64,000 nucleotides of DNA. Origin: Thysanoteuthis rhombus (taxonomy: Eukaryota > Mollusca > Cephalopoda > Oegopsida > Thysanoteuthidae). The position numbers and the translations under genes are program-made. Every line of letters starts with the position of its first letter. Within the stretch, counting starts at the first letter, position 1. Positions 55,701-61,700 of the stretch are shown here, in pieces. The stretch spans positions 45,597,679 to 45,661,678 of the forward strand of contig OY735207.1 in the NCBI GenBank assembly GCA_963457665.1. Reading direction: 5' to 3'. Under the pieces are notes generated by a model. That model saw only the letters and a program-made list of their open reading frames with translations. It was not told the DNA's origin and did not search any database.

Positions 55701-58700
55701 TATGTATTCGGCCTTGGCTACCGTCTTATACGTTTCTCCATAAAAGTTTGTGATTTTTTCTAAGGTAAAAATCAAAACATCGACATTAATTGAATATATG
55801 AATTACATTATTAAGCAGACTTAAATCTGGTGTATCTTACCTTTAATACGGAATGAAGACGGAAAACTGTTCGAGGGTCGGTCTGTTCTGCAGTTAGACA
55901 TACTTCACATTTGTTGTTGATGCACAGATATTGCCTGGTGGTCAAGTGTCGAAGTCGAATTTGTTGTTCCCAGTGAATGATGTCACCTTTAAAAGTCGAA
56001 GGAAAGGATAGGTAGTAGAACAAATTGGAATCCAGTTTTTGAACGAATATACTTGCCAAATCTACACTTTCTGGTTCTTGGCATCAACATTACAAGCAGC
56101 TATCATTCTCTAGAGGATAACCTTCAAAAGAATAAATTTGTTTACGCTAGGACGCCACAACAACACTTTACGAGCCTCTTAGGCCATCCTTGTGTCTCTG
56201 GGTTCCACATGTCAACTTATAATTTTTGGTCACTCCGACCACTATACTGATAAGCTACGCAGTCAGAACCCAGCTCAATTGATGTATTTGGTTGATGAGA
56301 CTTTTGCTCAGGGAACTACTATTTTCATGTGATTCCACAGCTGAACAAACCCTGATTTCTCCAACATATTCTGGGGGTAGACCTGTTTTGTACCTAACGA
56401 ACCAGAGGAAGTAAACGCTTGTTCCTCTTATTTATATCTTTAATTATTAATTCTTTACATTTCTGTCTTAGTCCTTAACATTATACGATATAACCGGGAA
56501 TAGCGACCCCGCATGCCATACTAACATGACTTATTATTGTAATATCATTCAAAGAAAATCGGCTCTAGTCAAGTATGAAAGGTTGATTTACCTGGCAATC
56601 GATTACTTTGATTCTATCAAATAACCAGTCATAAGTAAAGCCTCTGAAAATTAAGCTGTATATCGACAGGCTATTGCAATCTTGAAGCATTTTTATTGTA
56701 TTTACCTTGCTATATTCAGGTGTAGGAGAGTCTGAAACTTTTGCTTATAAAAAAAATATTAGGGAGTTAAAATGGAGTTACGGAGAGAAGAGTTCAATTT
56801 TGTTTATAAATCAGTTTTTATTTTATTGATTTTCAAGAATCAAATTGAAGCATAAAAGTTTCCGATGCTGAATATTGCACTAATCGATAAACGGAAACTC
56901 GAGGGAAATCTATTTCTATTACTAACAGGGTAATTCTTTTCTCTTTATCTGTTCATAACGATTGACACTTATTTTGCTGATGAAAGATCTCTTACCCATC
57001 ATTTGATACAATGGGCTCTTCCAACGGACAGTGTTCAGTGGTTACTCTCCTACAATTAAACTCGTAGAAATTCAAATATGTCTGTGAATCTTCCTCGCAT
57101 AAAATGATTTCAATTAGTAATGTAAGAAGCTTCTTTATTTCTATTTTGGTCATTTTTGCGTAACTGTAAAAAAAAACGCTAAAATCTTTTGTGATTATTG
57201 TTAGAAACGTAGTGTTATCTTTAAGATTTTGAACCAACATCGATTGACTTAGGTAAATTGTGAGAAAAGAGTGTATTTTTTTTAACAACGTACCATCAAG
57301 TATACTGGATTCGGCTTCTATTTCCCAGTAAGTGATTCCGGAAGTGGACGGAGACATTGTTTTGGGGCGATGCTGATCCATTATCCGTACCCTGAAGTGA
57401 ACTTGGGGGAAAAAAAAAGCAGTGAAATATCTATAGAGAGTTTTTATCAACACAATTATTTTGAAAATAGTCAAGAAAAATGAGTTATTTGGAAAAGTAT
57501 ATCTACATGATTAGCATAGAATATGGTTTTCACCAATACTAGAATCTGCAAGTCAAAATAGATACAACTAATTGTTTTAAAAAGAATTGCAAGCTGCATT
57601 GCACAGAAAAATCATGAAACTTATCGCTACACTGCATTCTCCTTTCCTTATTCGAATGTGCCAATAATGATAATAATCAAGATTTAATCTACACACTAAG
57701 AGTCTCTATGATGCTAGAAAACTTCCTTTAATATTATGACCAGCATTTTATGTTTATATCTAGTTTCCATTACTCTCTTTATTGAATGTAACAATCAAAG
57801 GTTCATGAAAAAAGTGGAGATAATATATGAGAAGATACAATAAGATATAACGAACAGTCTCGTTCTATACAGTCTTATTCATTTATGATGCGACCTGGAA
57901 CCATAAATTGAAAAAAAGTTTCAGTCCCAAACTTTTGACTCAACAGAAACTCTGCAAAGAGATCTTTAATCAAACCGCTCCGATTTGACCCACAGGGATC
58001 GAAAGTTAAAGTTGCCTCTGCTCCACATGACTTTAACATCATTATGGCAGACCCAACGTTCATAGCAGTGTTGTTGGAAACATTTTATGCAATATTTTAT
58101 CAAGTGAAAATGATAACTTTTTATCATATTCAAATACACGCGCGTTTCTTATATATTTCTTTTGATATGTACAAGGTTCTGTAGCTTTCAAGTATTAGAT
58201 TGACCTCTCTGGTTAAGTTACAAAGGAATAAACTTGAAAGAGATATATCTTGAACTTTGTAAAATAAAACTCAAGTGATCAATTTACAATTTTAGACGCG
58301 TGCACACATGCATATGTGCTATCAAGTATCTGATAAAATCAAAACGTTAGGTGATATCTATCGCTCCCTTATCTATGACTCAACAACATTTGATTTCAAC
58401 CCTTCGGATTTCAAGTAAGCTTAAGCCAAAGTTAACTCTACGAATCAATTCAATTTATTCTAGGATTAACTCAACAGTTGAGCCCGTTCTTTGTTTGATT
58501 TATATAGTCTCTTGATAATACAAGTTTTCAAAATATAATAGATAAATGCAATAGTTTTGCTTCATATAATTATACTTTATTATTGAATAAGCTAGAATGT
58601 ATGAATCATGCAGCACCCAGAGCGAACTATCAATATTTTGTAAGCATATTTGTCCCTAATTTTCTTAATGATCTTGAAGGCTACCCTGAAATCATGGTTT

Positions 58701-61700
58701 TTGTAGAGTCATTGAATTAGGGGCATATTTATTGGATTCATATGATGATGAAAAGTGAAATACCATCTTCGGTTATGCTCTCTTCGAAGAGGCCTTCGGC
58801 AACCAAGTAAGCTTCCAACTCTTTGTGAAACAATCGAATCACAGATCCTCCCTGAAAAAAATTGGGCCTTAGATAACAATAAGAAGGCAAAATAAATGGA
58901 ATCATGCGCACATTTAATAAGATAATTAAAAAATTAATTCAAACTGGAATCAATTCGCTATTTTATCAATTTTGATAAGTTACTCATGAATAGTTCGCTT
59001 AGGTTTAACAATTTATTACAACTGAGAATTTACAATTGATGCAATGGTTATGTTGAATATTCAACGATTTCGCAGATGTTCAACTATCCTTCATAAATTA
59101 CACTATTTAGCTCATATTTCGATCAATAGAATAAAATATCCTTGACTCTCCTCTTGGCCGAGGCAATTGCCATTTCCCCACTACACCAGTAGTATACATT
59201 TGAGTCCAGTTAAATAAACTACAATCTCAAATGCTAATTTTCAAAGAAGACAGACTCTTTCCACTTGGAAGACAGACGCAACACAAGCTTACTATCCCCT
59301 TTTCTCATTGTCTGTCCATGCGCTGTACAAAGCTAACCTTAACAAATATAAATGAAGTATCATTGGCTAACGTTGCATTTCGATTCAAATATAAAAAAAA
59401 TAGCTTTTCTAATTTCACAATGAACTAATACTAGAATTAAAGTGATCAGAGAAAAACAATTAAACTCAGCTTGACAAGTGTGACAATTTTCAACTTACAG
59501 TGTCCAAAGAATAACCCATAGGGATAGTTTAGCATTCAAAATTATGAAATAAAATGTATGGAACTGCGAAATCACCAAGCATTCAGGACATTCCTGTCTT
59601 TCACAAAGGACTACGATCGATTTATTAGTACATTGGATTAGGTTATATAACTGTAAGATAAATGCGTTCAAAAAGGCTCATTAGTCTCATCATTACTTAC
59701 CCGAACAAATTTGGTTTGGTCAGGGTTTATTCTGTGACTTCCAATCAATGTAAAACTCGATCGTTCCACTCCAAGGTTGAGCTCAGATCTGTTGGAGTGG
59801 AAACACTTCACAATTAACACTGATAATCGGAAGTTGATGATGATGAAACTAATACGTTTAAAATATTTGAATTGACAAAGTTAAAAAAAATGAAAGGAGT
59901 GTGCGTGTATGTACATATACACATACATATACATGCACACATAAACACACATGTATATACACATATATTTACTCATATGTATATATACATACACACATAT
60001 ATATAATGCACTCTTTTTAAAATAAAATTCAGCATCAAAATTGCGCTTCATTTTATATGCAAATGGGAACTTCTCGAGGCATTCATGTTCCAAGTGCTGC
60101 TAAAAGTTTGCCCCTAACGCAAAAAAAGTATTTTTACGATCAGAGAAAATCGAAATTTCCCCTGCCTGATCAATGATGTACGATATTTCCTTACCCTTCT
60201 GTGTTGTAATCGATCTGAAATTTGTTACTCGCATGGAAATAGTGTCCAGGGGACTTGATACTTTCAAAAACTATTTGATCGTGAAGTTGAACCTGGAAAG
60301 ATCAAACGAAGAAGTTTCAGCTCAACATCACATGGAGAGATCACTTGATAGCACAGTATATTAAAGAAAACAACAACAAAAAAAACAAAAACAAAAACAA
60401 GGGCCAGAATCCATTAGAAAACGCAAATGGAAATAGTCAGGTTGCAAGAATGTTAGCCAAGCGATGGACATCACGACTCACAGTGTGGATCCCCAGAGAT
60501 TATATGCGAAACTGTGGGTGGCAAAATTTAAGATGATGAGTCGAAGTTCAGAACGATTTGTCTCCGTGACGCCCATGACAGTGATCTGGCGAATTCTAGG
60601 GAAAGTCTACGTCCGACGACAGGCGCTAAAAGGCTGATGATAATGATGTTGCATAACTGTAGCCATATCATCACGCAATGGAAGAATGTTCTAGACTGAC
60701 TTGAATAGATATCCGTGACAAACAAATTCATCGGAGAAAAATGTAACCACTATCCAAATAGCCTGAACAACATCTGTTTCCTATGAAGGCCAAACACTAC
60801 TGGTTTAAAATTCAGTAATCTAGAAAATCTAGAAGAATTGTGCGAATCACTTGGAGAGATCACTAGACAGCACAAGGTGAACAAATTCTATCAGCACAAG
60901 CCAGAATGAGATACATTGAGGCTTTCACTTACAGCAGACCACTAATCCGAGAAGATCTGATCTGATATTGGTAAACATAAAAAGAAGACCTGTCAGAAAA
61001 ATACCAGAACCTTGAGAGAATTTAGCATTATCTTGCTTGCGAAATTAATAAATTATTTCATATTAAAGGTTGAAAACTTGAAAATTAAAAGAGAAAGCAA
61101 AACCAATTTTACAAATTAGAAGAAATTAGCATCTCTTACAACACACGCCACCCACTGCTGAAGAGCTTTTCTTCTGATACGGTAAATTAATGTCTGCAAA
61201 CCGAAATTGGAGAGTAAAATGTTATGAATTCTTAAAATTAAGAGTATGACCTTATTTGAACCAGTATAGTAAATAAAAGAAATTCATAATAAAAACAGTG
61301 GGAAGATGTTTTCTATATTCTTGGTTATGGAAGATTTCAATGTACACAAATAATCATCATGAAAAGGTTAATCTTTGATATGGAAGGACAGATAAATGCA
61401 TAGACGCTAAAACATGGAGCATCTTTGCTGCAACGGAAGCAAAGAATACTAGATATGAACCACTTTATCCCCGAAGAAAAGGAAATTAGCTGAAAACACC
61501 TCATTCGCTTTTTGGCCTTTATAGAAATAAGATCATTCATTTTTTTTCGCTCGGCTCATGTAGAGGAATTAGTTACTGTTCCAGTCTACATTTATGTGTG
61601 AACTTCTCGTACAGTGTGACATGATTTTCTTTATCACATAACTGACTAGATTATAAAAACCTGGATAATTCATTTACTGTAAGCCAAGTACATACTTAAC

